From positions 715,549-779,548 of the forward strand of contig JAFIRS010000373.1 of assembly GCA_018342105.1 (NCBI GenBank): a stretch of DNA of 64,000 bases, read 5' to 3'. Positions 12,779-22,178 of the stretch are shown here, piece after piece. Position 1 is the first letter of the stretch. Each line of letters opens with the position of its first letter. The notes beneath the pieces are model-generated. The model had not been told where the DNA came from. It worked only from the letters and a program-made list of their open reading frames with translations, and made no database searches. The stretch is from Gonioctena quinquepunctata. Lineage: Eukaryota; Arthropoda; Insecta; Coleoptera; Chrysomelidae. The translations under genes were made by a program, and so were the position numbers.

Positions 12779-13047
12779 TACAGTGCGTTCATAAAGTGTG
12801 GAAACGCTTCATTATCGTACGAGTTGATTGTTTTCGATTGTTTATTTTAGTTTCCCAGTTTTTTTTTAAATATTTTTACCTCCACAACCTTACAAGATAT
12901 GACGTCATCGATTTTTTTTAATTGAAAGGGTATATTTTTATATCAAAAATAAAAAGCCCACACTTTTCTGAGTTCAACCATACCACATGTGTCATATGTA
13001 ACACAATAAGTTACAGTATACTAAGTAAACATAAACAAATAACATAT

Positions 13048-13400
13048 TCACAATAAATGCTCGAATTGAGCTTCTTGGGTTAGCTGACAATATCTGATGA
13101 ATTCTTGGGTTACATTTGAAAACATCTCTGGTGTAATTTGAATTTCAGTTCGAATTTTCTCTTTAAGGTCTTCCAAATTGGTAGGTCAGTTTATGTATAC
13201 TTCACTTTTCAAGTAACCCCATACTAAATATCTATAGGAGTTAAATCTGGGGACCTAGCAGGCCACTCAATGTGACCGCATCGTCCAATCCAGCGATTCG
13301 AAAAGTTTCATTCAGAAAATACCTAACCTCTTGAGCAAAATGTGGACCAAATAGTATAATCTATTCGACAAGGATGATTAATGTCTAGAAATGTTGCAGT
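13048..13400 (-). pseudogene. C-terminal part of the mariner-like transposase
   Basis: Reading leftwards: PHFAQEVRYFLNETF, then a frameshift giving DWT and RFNSYR..VWGYLKSEVYI. The expected RWIGR...SPDLTPID block is spread over two frames. EDLKEKIRTEIQITPEMFS and EFIRYCQLTQEAQFEHLL follow to a stop at 13048-13050. The C-terminus ending in FEHLL matches the GHFEQFL-type ends of the other mariners here. It is a DDE nuclease remnant whose catalytic middle was lost where the retrotransposon now sits. Confidence 0.8.
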
Positions 13401-13404
13401 TGAA

Positions 13405-14994
13405 TATATAATAATAATAATAAATTCATAAGCTAGCCTAAATAATGTACAATAGAGTGGGGAAACCTGTAAGAAATAATCATTTATAGGTTAAAAGGGT
13501 AATAAGTATAAATAGTAGATATGATATGTAAGTATTATTCCAAAATCTAGTAATCATAAATAGAAACATTTTAAAAAATACAAGAGAATATCGCATTGTA
13601 TATTTTTTTAGACAATCAATAATTGAAATAAAGAAAAATATAACTAGTGTTTGAGAGAGTAATTTCCACATATTAACACATGCATGGACAATGCAAAATA
13701 TCTCAGAAAAGTATATCTCATGGTATGGGTTTATAATCAGAAGGGACTTTACTGTTGCCGAAGTACTATATCATGAAGGGGTTTTAGCCTTTCAACTTAT
13801 TTTTGAATTGTTTGATATTATTCATTTCTGAGATATATTGCAGAAGGCGGCCGTAGAGTTTTGGGCCCAAAAATTTAAAATTATTCTGCCCAATAGACTT
13901 CAAAGCTGGAGGAGGCGAGTAAGTATAGTGTTTCTGTCTTGTATTATGGTGGTGTTCATTAGTTAACAGAGTGGATTTAGTTTTATGCTGTTCAATATTC
14001 AAGTTGAAAAAAAATAGCTGTCTCGGGTCTAAGATTTCAGTTTCATAGTATAGAAGAATAAAATTTAAATAATTTTCTTCTGAACTATCACTAGATTATC
14101 AATAGTCGTTTTTCCGACTGCCCCCCAAGCTACTATTCCATAAGCTATGTGCGATTCAACTAGTGCGTGATATACTGTTTTCAGTTGGATTTTGTTTAAA
14201 ATATATCTGAGGTTTTTCAGTTTGTAAATTAAAAAATTTAGTTTTTGATCACATACTCGACATGCTTATTCCACTTGAGGTGACTGTCAATAATCACACC
14301 TAGGTACTTAAATTCAAAAGTAGACTCCATTGAAAAATCATCAGAAATTTTTAGAGTAGTGAAGGACGGCAAGGTGGATTTATTATTGGATAGTGGGAGA
14401 AACAATGTTTTGCTAGGATTTATGGTCAACAATCGACTCTGAAACCATGATTTAATTTTATACAGATCTCGTTCTACTAGTTCTTTCAAAGTTTACCATT
14501 CTTGAGCTGAGTAAAAGATTGCTGAATCATCTGCATACGTGATTATTCCTCCTTTGGTATTGACCTCAAATAAATCATTTGAATAAATGTTAAACAGGAT
14601 TGGTCTTAGTACGGTTCCTTGAGGTACTCCATACGCTACTGTTTCGGATTTGCTATAGATATTCTTCAATTTGACTTTTTGGGGTCTATGTGAGAAATAT
14701 CTTCTGAACAAGTCCAGAGCTTCACCTCTGATACCTGAATTCTCGAGCGATTCGATGTGTTACCATATCGAATGCCTTAGACAAATCAAGAAAGACGCAG
14801 AGAGCAGGCTGGCTTTTGTCCAGAGCTAAATACATTTTGGAGGTTAATTTTAGTATCGCGTCTTGGGCGGAAACACTTTCTCTGAAACCATGTTGTTTTT
14901 CTGAAATTATTCCAAATTTATCAAGAAATGAAGTCAATTGCTTTTTTAGAATTTTTTCGAATATCGAGAAGTTTGTTATAACTGAAATTGGTAG
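13405..14994 (-). pseudogene. CR1/Jockey-supergroup non-LTR reverse transcriptase nested in the mariner
   Basis: Reading leftwards: 14937-14722 gives FGIISEKQHGFRESVSAQDA and CVFLDLSKAFD (first catalytic Asp); 14711-14493 gives VAYGVPQGTVL and TYADD (about 14522-14541); 14489-14238 gives the YLGVIIDSHLKWNKHV block; 14002-13784 gives the HHHNTRQKHYTY...KSIGQNNFKF..PKLYGRL C-terminal tail. The 3' end is a (TAA)n tail at about 13407-13424 (seen as AATAATAATAAT on plus). Several frameshifts and a 5' truncation make it inactive. It shares sequence style and tail with the copies at 20.3 and 48.9 kb. The clade is uncertain. Confidence 0.85.
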
Positions 14995-15290
14995 AATTCA
15001 CTGCACACCATCACGACAGATCTCATTGTTGCCAGATAAAGTTGTAATTAAACGATGAGGATTTTTTCCTAATTCCAAGTAATACATTTAATTGAGTGTC
15101 ATCGGTAACAGCAGGTCTGCCACTCTTAGGCTTATCCTCAACATTGCCAATTTCATTAAATTGATGCAATATTTTGCTTAATGTCGATTTGCTTATTGGT
15201 TCTCGATCAGGATATTTTTTTCATTAAAGATGTCGCATACTTGCGAGTTACTTCTTTTACAATCGCGTAACTAAGATCATCAAAATTTTA
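14995..15290 (-). pseudogene. N-terminal helix-turn-helix part of the mariner-like transposase
   Basis: Reading leftwards: REPISKSTLSKILHQFNEIG, NVEDKPKSGRPAVTDD, QLNVLLGIRK and NPHRLITTLSGNNEI, up to the junction with the retrotransposon near 14995. This is the paired HTH DNA-binding region that recognises the TIRs; the GRP(A/P)-type linker between helices is visible. Together with 13048-13400 it forms one transposase. The start region (about 15240-15290) has stops. Confidence 0.75.
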
Positions 15291-16056
15291 TTCCTTTTTT
15301 CTGACAGTACCTATATCGTAATTTAAAATAATTTCTTCTTGATTAATATTTTTCAGAAAGATATTGAAGTCTTATAAATCGATATGCTACACAACAAATC
15401 AATTCAATAATGGCATATGCAATGGTAACTAAGAACTTTGTTCTCATAGGTTTGGAAATATATTCGAACTAACTACTGAGTAATTTTCAGGTATTCATTG
15501 CAAAATAAATGATGAAATATCAAGAAATTTGAGCACCTGTTTCTTTTATACTCAGTATACTATTAGTAAAAATGTTACATATGGTATGTGGTATGGTTGA
15601 AGAATATGGGCTTTTAATTTTTGATATAGAAATTGACCCTTTCCATTTCAAAAAATCATCGACAACATCATATTTTGTAAGGTAGTGGAGTAAACATTAT
15701 TTTTTATTTAGAAAAAAATTAGAAAACCAAAATTGAAAATCGACCTGTCCGGAAAATGTCGGAAAATAATTAACTCGTAAGATAATCGAGCATTTCCATA
15801 CTTTATGAACGCATACACTGCTTCATGGTGGGTTGAAGAACCTATTCTAATTCGGATGGTTTTATACCGGAACTCCGCAAGGGACCAATTTTTTTCTTAT
15901 TATGGTGTTATACCTTTTTTCTATCTTTTGAGAAAGTAAACATAACTTTTCCATATCATGTAATTTCTGCGTGAAGACTGGATAGACGCTGTGATGTCAC
16001 ACAACCAAAAATTGCTGAGTAAGCCCTTTACCACTAGTACTCACTTCACACCTATA

Positions 16057-17985
16057 CAGTGCTTCTCAAAAGTCCCCTCCCCCCCTCTTATTTTTGGAAC
16101 GATTATACATAAACAAGTGAAATTTGGAAACTGAATATTAAAGGTTGTAAACTTTCCTACTAGTGATGATAGATGACGAAATCGTCAAAGATGACGTCAC
16201 AAGGCCATTGTGACCAATAATTTTGAATGGAACCCTACGGCAAGCGACACCTCTTTTGAAAGGTATCGAAAAAACTTATTCAATTATACTTATTTTGTTT
16301 GTGTTTATGGCAGTTTTGGCAACTCGCTTTTAAAAAACGCAAAGCTGTGATGAATTAAATCAGTCAATACTAAAATTCCAAATTCAAGCTCCGCCTCTGG
16401 ATAGTTGTCAAATGAGTTTTTGTTAGTCTCCCTAATTCGACGTTTTTGTAATTGTCCAAGTTTTTGTACATTTAATAATTTGTGTATTATCGATCGAACG
16501 TTTAACTATTTTAGCAGCTTTTGGTACTTTTAATATTTTTGTACATCTTAATAATTTGTTAAACTGTTGTGAGCCGAACGTTTAAGTGCTTCAAGAAGCG
16601 AAATGGTACGTGCTTTAGGTGATAAAGTAGCAGCGATCCTAATTCTTGGTGAAACTGGACAAAATATTCATGCAGCAGAACGCATGTTTAATGAGAGGTT
16701 TCCCGATCGCCCCGTTTCGAGGAATTATTTAGCTTCGTCGTAAGTTTGAAATAACGGATAGTATTAATGATGCGAAACGATCTGGCAGACCACAAATTTC
16801 TGATGAGAATTTTTTTTATATATTGGCAGAAGTAATAGTAATCCTACTTCTTCAACAACTCACGTTGCATCTACCTGTGGAGTCAGTCGAAGAATAGTAC
16901 ACAGGGTGTTGAAAAAAAAACAAATTTCATCCATACAAATTGAAAATGGTTCATCAACTCTCAGACGACGACCCAGACCGAAGACTAGAATTTTGTAAAA
17001 ATATGGAAACTAAAATTAACCAACAGCCAGACTATGTCAAAACAATTTGTTTTAGTGACGAAAGTACTTTCTATCTAAATGAAAATGTAAATACACAGAA
17101 TGTGAGGTATTGGAGTGACGCAAACCATCACCTGTTTCGTGAAACACATACCCAATTGCCCCGGAAGGTGAATGTTTGGGCAGGTAACCTGGGAAACCAC
17201 ATCGATGGGCCTCTTTTTCTAAATACTAATTTAACTGGTGAGGTTTATCTGGAGCTGTTGCAAAACGCAATAGAACCGTTAATCCTTGAAATTTTGGAAG
17301 ATAATCCAGATGAATTCGGCAATTTGGAAATACAGGATGGTGCTCCTCCACACTATTACGGTGCAGTAAGACGGTATTTGGATGAGGAGTATCGTGGTAG
17401 ATGGATTGGACGACGAGGTTCAACAGAATGGCCAGCTCGATCACCGGACCTCACACCTTTGGATTTTTTTCTGTGGGGGTACCTTGAATCGAAGGTTCAC
17501 GCCACTGAACCCGACAATATTGACGTTTTAAAACAACGTATTGTTGCAGAATGTGAGGCTGTTTCCGCAGACACATTTGCAAAAGTACGAGAAGAGTTTA
17601 AAAATAGGATATTTCACTATCAGGGAGTGAATGGAGGTCACTTCGAGCAATTTCTTTAAGTAGATACTGATTCTTAAATCTGTAATTAATATCATACTGA
17701 ATGGAATTTAAATTTTAATGTTTACTAATGAGCCATTAAAACTGCCCTAAACACAAACAAAATTAGTATCATTGAATAGGTTTTTTCGATACCTTTTGAA
17801 AGAGGTGTCGCTTGCCGTAGGGTTCCATTTAAAATTATTGGTCACAATGGCCTTGTGACGTCATCTTTGACGATTTCGTCATCTATCATCACTAGTAGGG
17901 AAGTTTACAACTTTTAATATTAAGTTTCCAAATTTCACTTGTTTATATATAATCGTTCCGAAAATAAGAGGGGGGAGGGGGACTG
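16057..17985 (+). mobile_element. DD41D mariner-like transposon, copy 1, nested at TA
   Basis: The element starts CAGTGCTTCTCAAAAGTC after a TA (16055-16056) and ends ...GACTG before a TA (17986-17987). The two ends are inverted repeats of about 240 bp, including GGTGTCGCTTGCCGTAGGG and TGACGTCATCTTTGACG. The right terminus has lost about 12 bp next to the end (CAGTCCCC against CAGTGCTTCTCAAAAGTCCCC). A sister copy lies at 36204-38164. The insertion site is inside a Penelope element, so this copy is younger than its host. Confidence 0.92.
16603..17659 (+). pseudogene. DD41D mariner-like transposase, copy 1
   Basis: The start ATG at 16603 opens MVRALGDKVAAILILG, the same N-terminus as the sister copy. 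The HTH region is broken by a 5-bp deletion near 16730 and an extra A in a poly-A run near 16915. From 16940 a 239-codon frame is open to the stop at 17659: HQLSDDDPDRRLEFC, ICFSDEST (first Asp), KVNVWAGNLGNHI, QDGAPPHY (second Asp) and SPDLTPLDFFLWGY (third Asp). There are 41 residues between the second and third Asp, the DD41D spacing. It ends GGHFEQFL. Three residues just before QDGAPP are deleted relative to the sister copy. A full protein would be about 350 residues. The N-terminal frameshifts make it non-functional. Confidence 0.9.
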
Positions 17986-17999
17986 TATGTGCATTTCCA

Positions 18000-18543
18000 G
18001 TTATCATCATCAGTAGGTAAACTATACTAAATAAATTGTTTTTACCTGGGGTGTTTCTAATTGAGTTATTTTATACGTATTACTGTTTCTCATATCGCTT
18101 ATGGGATCTTGATGGTTCTATGGGGATTAAGGTAAACAAGGTGGAATTCATCGGCCCTTTATCGTCATTAAATAAATTTGATTTTTAGGATTCTGATCAA
18201 TTTCAAATTATGAATTTGAATTTTGTGACCAGATTCGATCATATCGCCGCTACATTGATTTATTCTTCCTTCGGTAGGTCGCATGGGATACATGTTCATG
18301 GAACCTTTTAGACATGGAATGTTTTGTCTGGCCGAAATAGACTTTGTCACAATTTTGACAGCTGATTTCATAAATTGCCGACTTCCCTAGCATGTCAGTT
18401 TTATCCTTTAGGTTTCCTAAAAACGTTTGCAAGTTATTTCTACTACTAAAAACTGCTTGGAGATTTACATCCGGGAGTATAGTGTTGAGACCTCTCGTGA
18501 GTTTTGTATTAGAAGGGATTCTCATGAATATTATTTTTTCCAT
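18000..18543 (-). pseudogene. Penelope-like element C-terminal GIY-YIG region, copy 1
   Basis: From 18543 leftwards: RIPSNTKLTRGLNTILPDVN, QAVFSSRNNLQTFLGNLKDK, SAIYEISCQNCDKVYFGQT, SKRFHEHVSHATYRRKNK, then after a frameshift SGDMIESGHKIQIHNLKL. IYEISC..C..VYFGQT is the GIY-YIG nuclease signature, with R/H residues following as expected. Penelope-like elements pair this endonuclease with a telomerase-related reverse transcriptase. The 3' UTR runs to about 18000 and includes the GGGATCTTGATGGTTCTATG block shared with copy 2. Confidence 0.82.
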
Positions 18544-18544
18544 T

Positions 18545-18740
18545 GAATGCTGATCGTTTTCAAAATGAAATGAAAAATATCAAGGAAATAGCAATAAACA
18601 ATGGATATACACCAGAACACCAGATATTATTGATCATCTCTTGAGAAAGAAGCGTTCCACACGTTTAGTGAATTAAACCACCACTCAGAAAAACGACGGA
18701 ATTTATCCTACGTGATTTCTTAAAAACTGGGAACAAAAAG
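18545..18740 (+). pseudogene. Penelope-like reverse transcriptase C-terminus, head to head with the GIY-YIG part
   Basis: The plus frame reads NADRFQNEMKNIKEIAINNG and then IIDHLLRKKRSTRLVN, matching the linker after the Penelope RT core. It is short and truncated on the right. The same junction with the same plus-strand sequence occurs at 44707-44830 in copy 2. Confidence 0.6.
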
Positions 18741-19170
18741 TACTCTCTCCAATTAAGCTTATGAATAATTTTCTTTAGACAGTTTCAGGGATTCAAGAGA
18801 TATATTGTCATGAAATTAGGAATGTCGCAAATGTAGAAATACTCTCTAATACAGAGATATAATTACACTACTGAACGAATAGTATTTATTTTTAACGAAT
18901 TCAAGGTGCTTGAATTTTTTACAGTTTTGAATCCTCTAAAAAATGTGAGCATCTGGACGCTGCGTCATTGAGTACGCCAGAGACCCCTTCACCCCCTCTC
19001 AGAGTTGCCCCTATAATACCAAACAATTGCTACATGATGCCGTATCTAGCCTAGCATATATGTTCTAAGGTTTTTTAGCTGAAAATAAGATTTTTTTCTG
19101 CAGCCGTCTCGAAAATACAATTTTCGGTATGATTTATTAAATCGAAAGTACCACTTTACACAAATGGTAC
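18741..19170. other. No gene seen
   Basis: AT-rich spacer between the Penelope remnant and a short repeat tract. No motif was recognised. Confidence 0.45.
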
Positions 19171-19189
19171 CGGAAGTAGCTATTTTCGA

Positions 19190-19278
19190 GACGATTTTTT
19201 TCACTTTCGAAACGATTTCTTCACTTTCGGGACGATTCTTGTTACTTTCGGGACGATTCTTGTTACTTTCGGGACGAT
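19190..19278. repeat. Short tandem repeat, about 20-bp unit
   Basis: About four to five units of the type TTACTTTCGGGACGATTCTTG follow one another, the last three nearly perfect. It lies about 110 bp upstream of the recombinase ATG at 19389 and makes a repetitive minus-strand frame (NRPES repeats) that is not a real gene. Confidence 0.8.
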
Positions 19279-19388
19279 TTTGGGTATCTATGTAGGCGGC
19301 TTTGACAATAACATGAACTTTGTATTTTATTATGACAGCGCTTGTCATGTAACATTGGTGTGTGTTTTTCCGCTTTAAATAAAAAAAA

Positions 19389-19990
19389 ATGGAAATCGGT
19401 AGTGAAAGTGAGGCTGAAATGATTCCACATGAGATTAGTGAATCTGCTAAAGCGGCTACTTATGAATTATTGCCGGTAAAGTCAAGAGAGAGGTATGAAT
19501 TGGTCTACAATTCATTTCAAAAATGAAGCAATGATAAAAATGTGCATACTATAAATGAACAAGTGATCCTTGCATATTTAATGGAAAATCTAAAATCTTA
19601 AAGCCATCAAGCCTCTGGAGCAATTACCGATGCTTAAGTCCACAATTGATATTAAAAATAATATTGATATAAGCCGCTATCGCAAAGTTATTGCTTTCCT
19701 TGAAAAAAATCATTGGCTATAAACCAAAAAAATCAAAAGTATTGAATAAAGAAGAGATAGATCACTTCTTATCAGAAGCTGCAGATAATATCTACCTAAT
19801 GATTTCTTATGATTGATTTTATTTTTATTTTAGGTTGCTCTAATAATTGGTTTGGCAGGCGCTTGTCGTCGTGAAGAGCTTTGTAAAATGAATTTGGATA
19901 ATAATAATAATAATATTATATCTAATTGTCTATATGAAGTTCATACGTTATTATCCATCGATATCTTTTTTAACATACAAAACGGCTACA
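19389..19990 (+). pseudogene. Crypton-like tyrosine recombinase, N-terminal half
   Basis: An ATG at 19389 after an A-run starts MEIGSESEAEMIPHEISESA, KAATYELLPVKSRERYELVY, a stop, then NVHTINEQVILAYLMENLKS, shifted frames giving STIDIKNNIDISRYRKVIAF and GYKPKKSKVLNKEEIDHFLS, AADNIYLM, and after a likely intron remnant (TTTATTTTAG, about 19825-19834) VALIIGLAGACRREELCKMN. ACRREEL is the first catalytic Arg region of tyrosine recombinases. The C-terminal HxxR...Y half is absent; a foldback sequence begins at about 20003. It is a different subfamily from the relic at 5250-6335, whose N-terminus differs. Several frameshifts make it inactive. Confidence 0.75.
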
Positions 19991-20002
19991 GAAAAAATAT
20001 TG

Positions 20003-20122
20003 TACGTAACACGATCCAGAAGTGATTTTACGGGACTCGCAAGATTCCAGCACTCGCCTACGACTCGTCCTGGAAAGTTCCTACTCATCTCGTAAAATAT
20101 CACTTTCGGAACTTGTTACGTA
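20003..20122. repeat. 120-bp foldback sequence
   Basis: The outer arms TACGTAACA and TGTTACGTA, and the inner blocks AGAAGTGATTTTACGGGA and TCGTAAAATATCACTTTC, pair imperfectly across the segment. Both arms are 5' to 3' complementary, so the strand can fold into one hairpin. It may be a mini foldback element that interrupted the recombinase. Confidence 0.6.
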
Positions 20123-20128
20123 AATTAC

Positions 20129-20235
20129 TATTTCCTATAAGCATGTGTCCTAACTTGCTTCGTTTTCGAGATACAGAGTGTCAAAGTTTAAAAAAACAGT
20201 TTTCCATTAATTACCCTTGGCTTACTTATTTGCGG
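20129..20235 (+). repeat. Left member of a distant inverted-repeat pair
   Basis: CCTATAAGCATGTGTCCTAACTT..CTTCGTTTTCGAGATACA.. GTGTCAAAGTTT is the reverse complement, with some differences, of about 27600-27700. The right member continues outward to a CACCCTGTA end (27766-27774), so the pair looks like TIRs of an older transposon into which much of 20.2-27.5 kb was inserted. The outer tip of the left member is missing. Confidence 0.5.
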
Positions 20236-20284
20236 TAATAGTGTAAACAGAATAGAATTATTGATTCCAGTTGTGTCCCAGACG

Positions 20285-20482
20285 GTAATACTAATAATAA
20301 TCTTTATTCACAAACAAAACACAATCGCAGATCACTGGAATCACAAGTATTACATTAGATTGAGATTGATGGTGTGGACAAAGCAGCAAGAGCCGATAAG
20401 TGTGAGAACACTCGTTTCAGCATTGACAAAACAAATATTTATAGTATAAAAAAACTAAACTACTTAGAATACTAATGTATAC

Positions 20483-20519
<37 letters not shown>

Positions 20520-21950
20520 CATACACATATATACATACACACACATATACATACATAAACACATATACATATAAACAAATAATTAAGACAAGGGATATAT
20601 ATATATATATATGTGGTTATAAAAGATCGTCGGTGGGGTGTAACATGAAGATTAGGATATAATAAGTATAAGGTATATTGTATTGTAGTGTCAATATTGA
20701 TAAAATCTCATATAGTAGTAATATTGAGATCGGGTATAGTGTAACATGAATAATAATATTTTTTGTAAAAAAATCGAAGGGAAGATTTTGTCTCTGAATT
20801 TAAGGAAAATTAGTGGTCGTTCTACCTAATTCGAGCACGTATCTCTTCAATTGTCTTCTGAAAGAGTGTAAATTTATTATTGTCTTTATATTTTCAGGAA
20901 TGGAATTGTAGAATTTGGGTGCGAGATAAGTATACGACCTTTGGGTAGTCGTTTAAGCCATAAATGGAATGATATAGTTTTGTTTATGACGGGTGTTGTA
21001 TTGATGATTTGGTAAGTGATGTTGTTGCCTGTGTGAATGGTATCTGATGCAGGAGTAGAAGTAATATAATTGTCTAATATCAAAGATTTTTGTTTCAGCA
21101 TATAAGATATCTGTTGGGTATCTGAGGTTTTTATCATAAACAAGTTTCAAAAATCTCCGTTGCATTACTTCTAAGGTATGAAGATGAGTTTTTGGGGCTA
21201 CACCCTATATTAGTATTCCGTATCGGAGGTGACTTTCTACTAGGGAATAGTAGAGAATTGAAAGATAATTTTTAGGTATGAGGTATTTTAATTTCCTAAA
21301 CTTGTACAATATAGATCTCAGCTTGTTTGAGAGATATGCTAAATGCAAGTCCTATTTCATATGTGAATCTATAATTACGCCTAAGTATTTTATTTTATTT
21401 TCAGGGTGGATTATAAATGTTTCTGAATCGGATGTGACGGTTAGTTGGTTGTAGGTTGGAGCGGAAGAAGAGTTACAAGAAAAGTTTAGATACGTGTTTT
21501 TTTCTGTGTTCACAGTCAGTAACTTAAAGTCCAGCCATTGTTTTATACGCGAGAAGTTAGCTTCTGCAGTATATTTCAATTCGTCCCATTTATCTGCCTT
21601 ATAAAATATAGCCGTATCATCAGCGAACCCTATGACATTATCATCCTTTCCCAGTGAAAACAAGTCGTTTATGTAAATATTAAATGAAGTGGGACCAAGC
21701 ACAGTTCCTTGTGGTACTCCATATTCAATGACTTTTTCGGTACTAAGAGTATTATCGATTCTCACAGATTGGTATCTATTGGTGAGGTAACTTTCAAAGA
21801 ATTTCAGGGAGTTATTACGTATACCGACATCTTCCAGGGATTCCAAGAGAAGACGATGACTCACCGTATCGAATGCTTTTGATAGATCTATAAATATGCA
21901 CATGCACGGCTTGCTCTCGTTGAGACATTCGTTGATTTTTGTTGTCAGGG
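20285..21950 (-). pseudogene. CR1/Jockey-supergroup non-LTR reverse transcriptase, 5' truncated
   Basis: The minus frame 21903-21352 (183 codons, open) covers CIFIDLSKAFDTVSHRLLLE, ESYLTNRYQSVRIDNTL, IEYGVPQGTVLGPTSFNIYI, VIGFADDTAIFY (catalytic FADD near 21611-21630) and YLGVIIDSHMK. The C-terminal tail follows in two frames at 21165-20886 (TSDTQQISYMLKQKS; HHLPNHQYNTRHK). The 3' end is a (TAA)n-like tail at about 20287-20297 on plus. The polymerase core is uninterrupted, but the 5' half is lost at about 21950 and the C-terminus is frameshifted. Same family style as 13405-14994 and 48874-51503. Confidence 0.87.
20470..20612. repeat. TA/CA-rich microsatellite
   Basis: Runs of (TA)n mixed with TACACA and CATA units, then a separate (TA)n at about 20597-20612, lie within the 3' UTR zone of the flanking retrotransposon. 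Confidence 0.85.
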
Positions 21951-21956
21951 ATATAA

Positions 21957-22146
21957 TTGATATTAGGACAAATCATGTACGCCCCTGTTATTTTGTATGT
22001 TCAATTCTTATTTTAGATTGAGCATTTAAATATATTTTTTGTGTCTCCAATTCTTTTAGTATCTCTCTTCGTTTTTGGGAAAAAAAATTAAAACTGTTTC
22101 CCTAATATAACAAGAAAAAACTATCTAATGATATTAGGACAAATTT
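21957..22146. repeat. Direct repeat TGATATTAGGACAAAT flanking about 158 bp
   Basis: The 16-mer occurs at about 21958 and again at about 22131. The DNA between has no coding signal. It could be a target duplication around a small insertion or a local duplication next to the mariner relic. Confidence 0.5.
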
Positions 22147-22178
22147 ATATATTTTATTCACGGCTAAATTTCAAAAAT

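Larger units (their letters stand above)
12781..15820 (-). mobile_element. Mariner-like transposon with about 240-bp TIRs, split by a non-LTR insertion
   Basis: The left end (CAGTGCGTTCATAAAGTGTGG) follows a TA at 12779-12780. Its inverted copy ends at 15820 with a short extra insertion in the terminus (CAGTGTATGCGTTCATAAAG on the other strand). Similarity of the two ends extends inward about 240 bp (12781-13015 against 15575-15820), including a shared CCTTACAA(G/A)ATATGA block. Between the TIRs are the two ends of one minus-strand transposase, separated by a non-LTR retrotransposon of the same orientation. The middle of the transposase is missing. Confidence 0.85.
15821..18750. mobile_element. 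Penelope-like element, copy 1, with a nested mariner
   Basis: The flanks of the mariner at 16057-17985 rejoin into Penelope terminal sequence also present near 44290-44420 and 45430-45500 (AGACGCTGTG, ACACAA.CAAAAA.TGC, CACTTCACACCTATA). On the right, 18000-18543 is the minus-strand 3' part with a GIY-YIG domain, and at about 18544 the strand of coding sequence flips to a plus-strand reverse-transcriptase end. Inverted terminal copies (pLTRs) are a known habit of Penelope elements. Confidence 0.75.

Noticed and set aside
19046..19348. 100-codon minus frame with NRPES repeats
   Set aside because: It is a translation of a short tandem DNA repeat.
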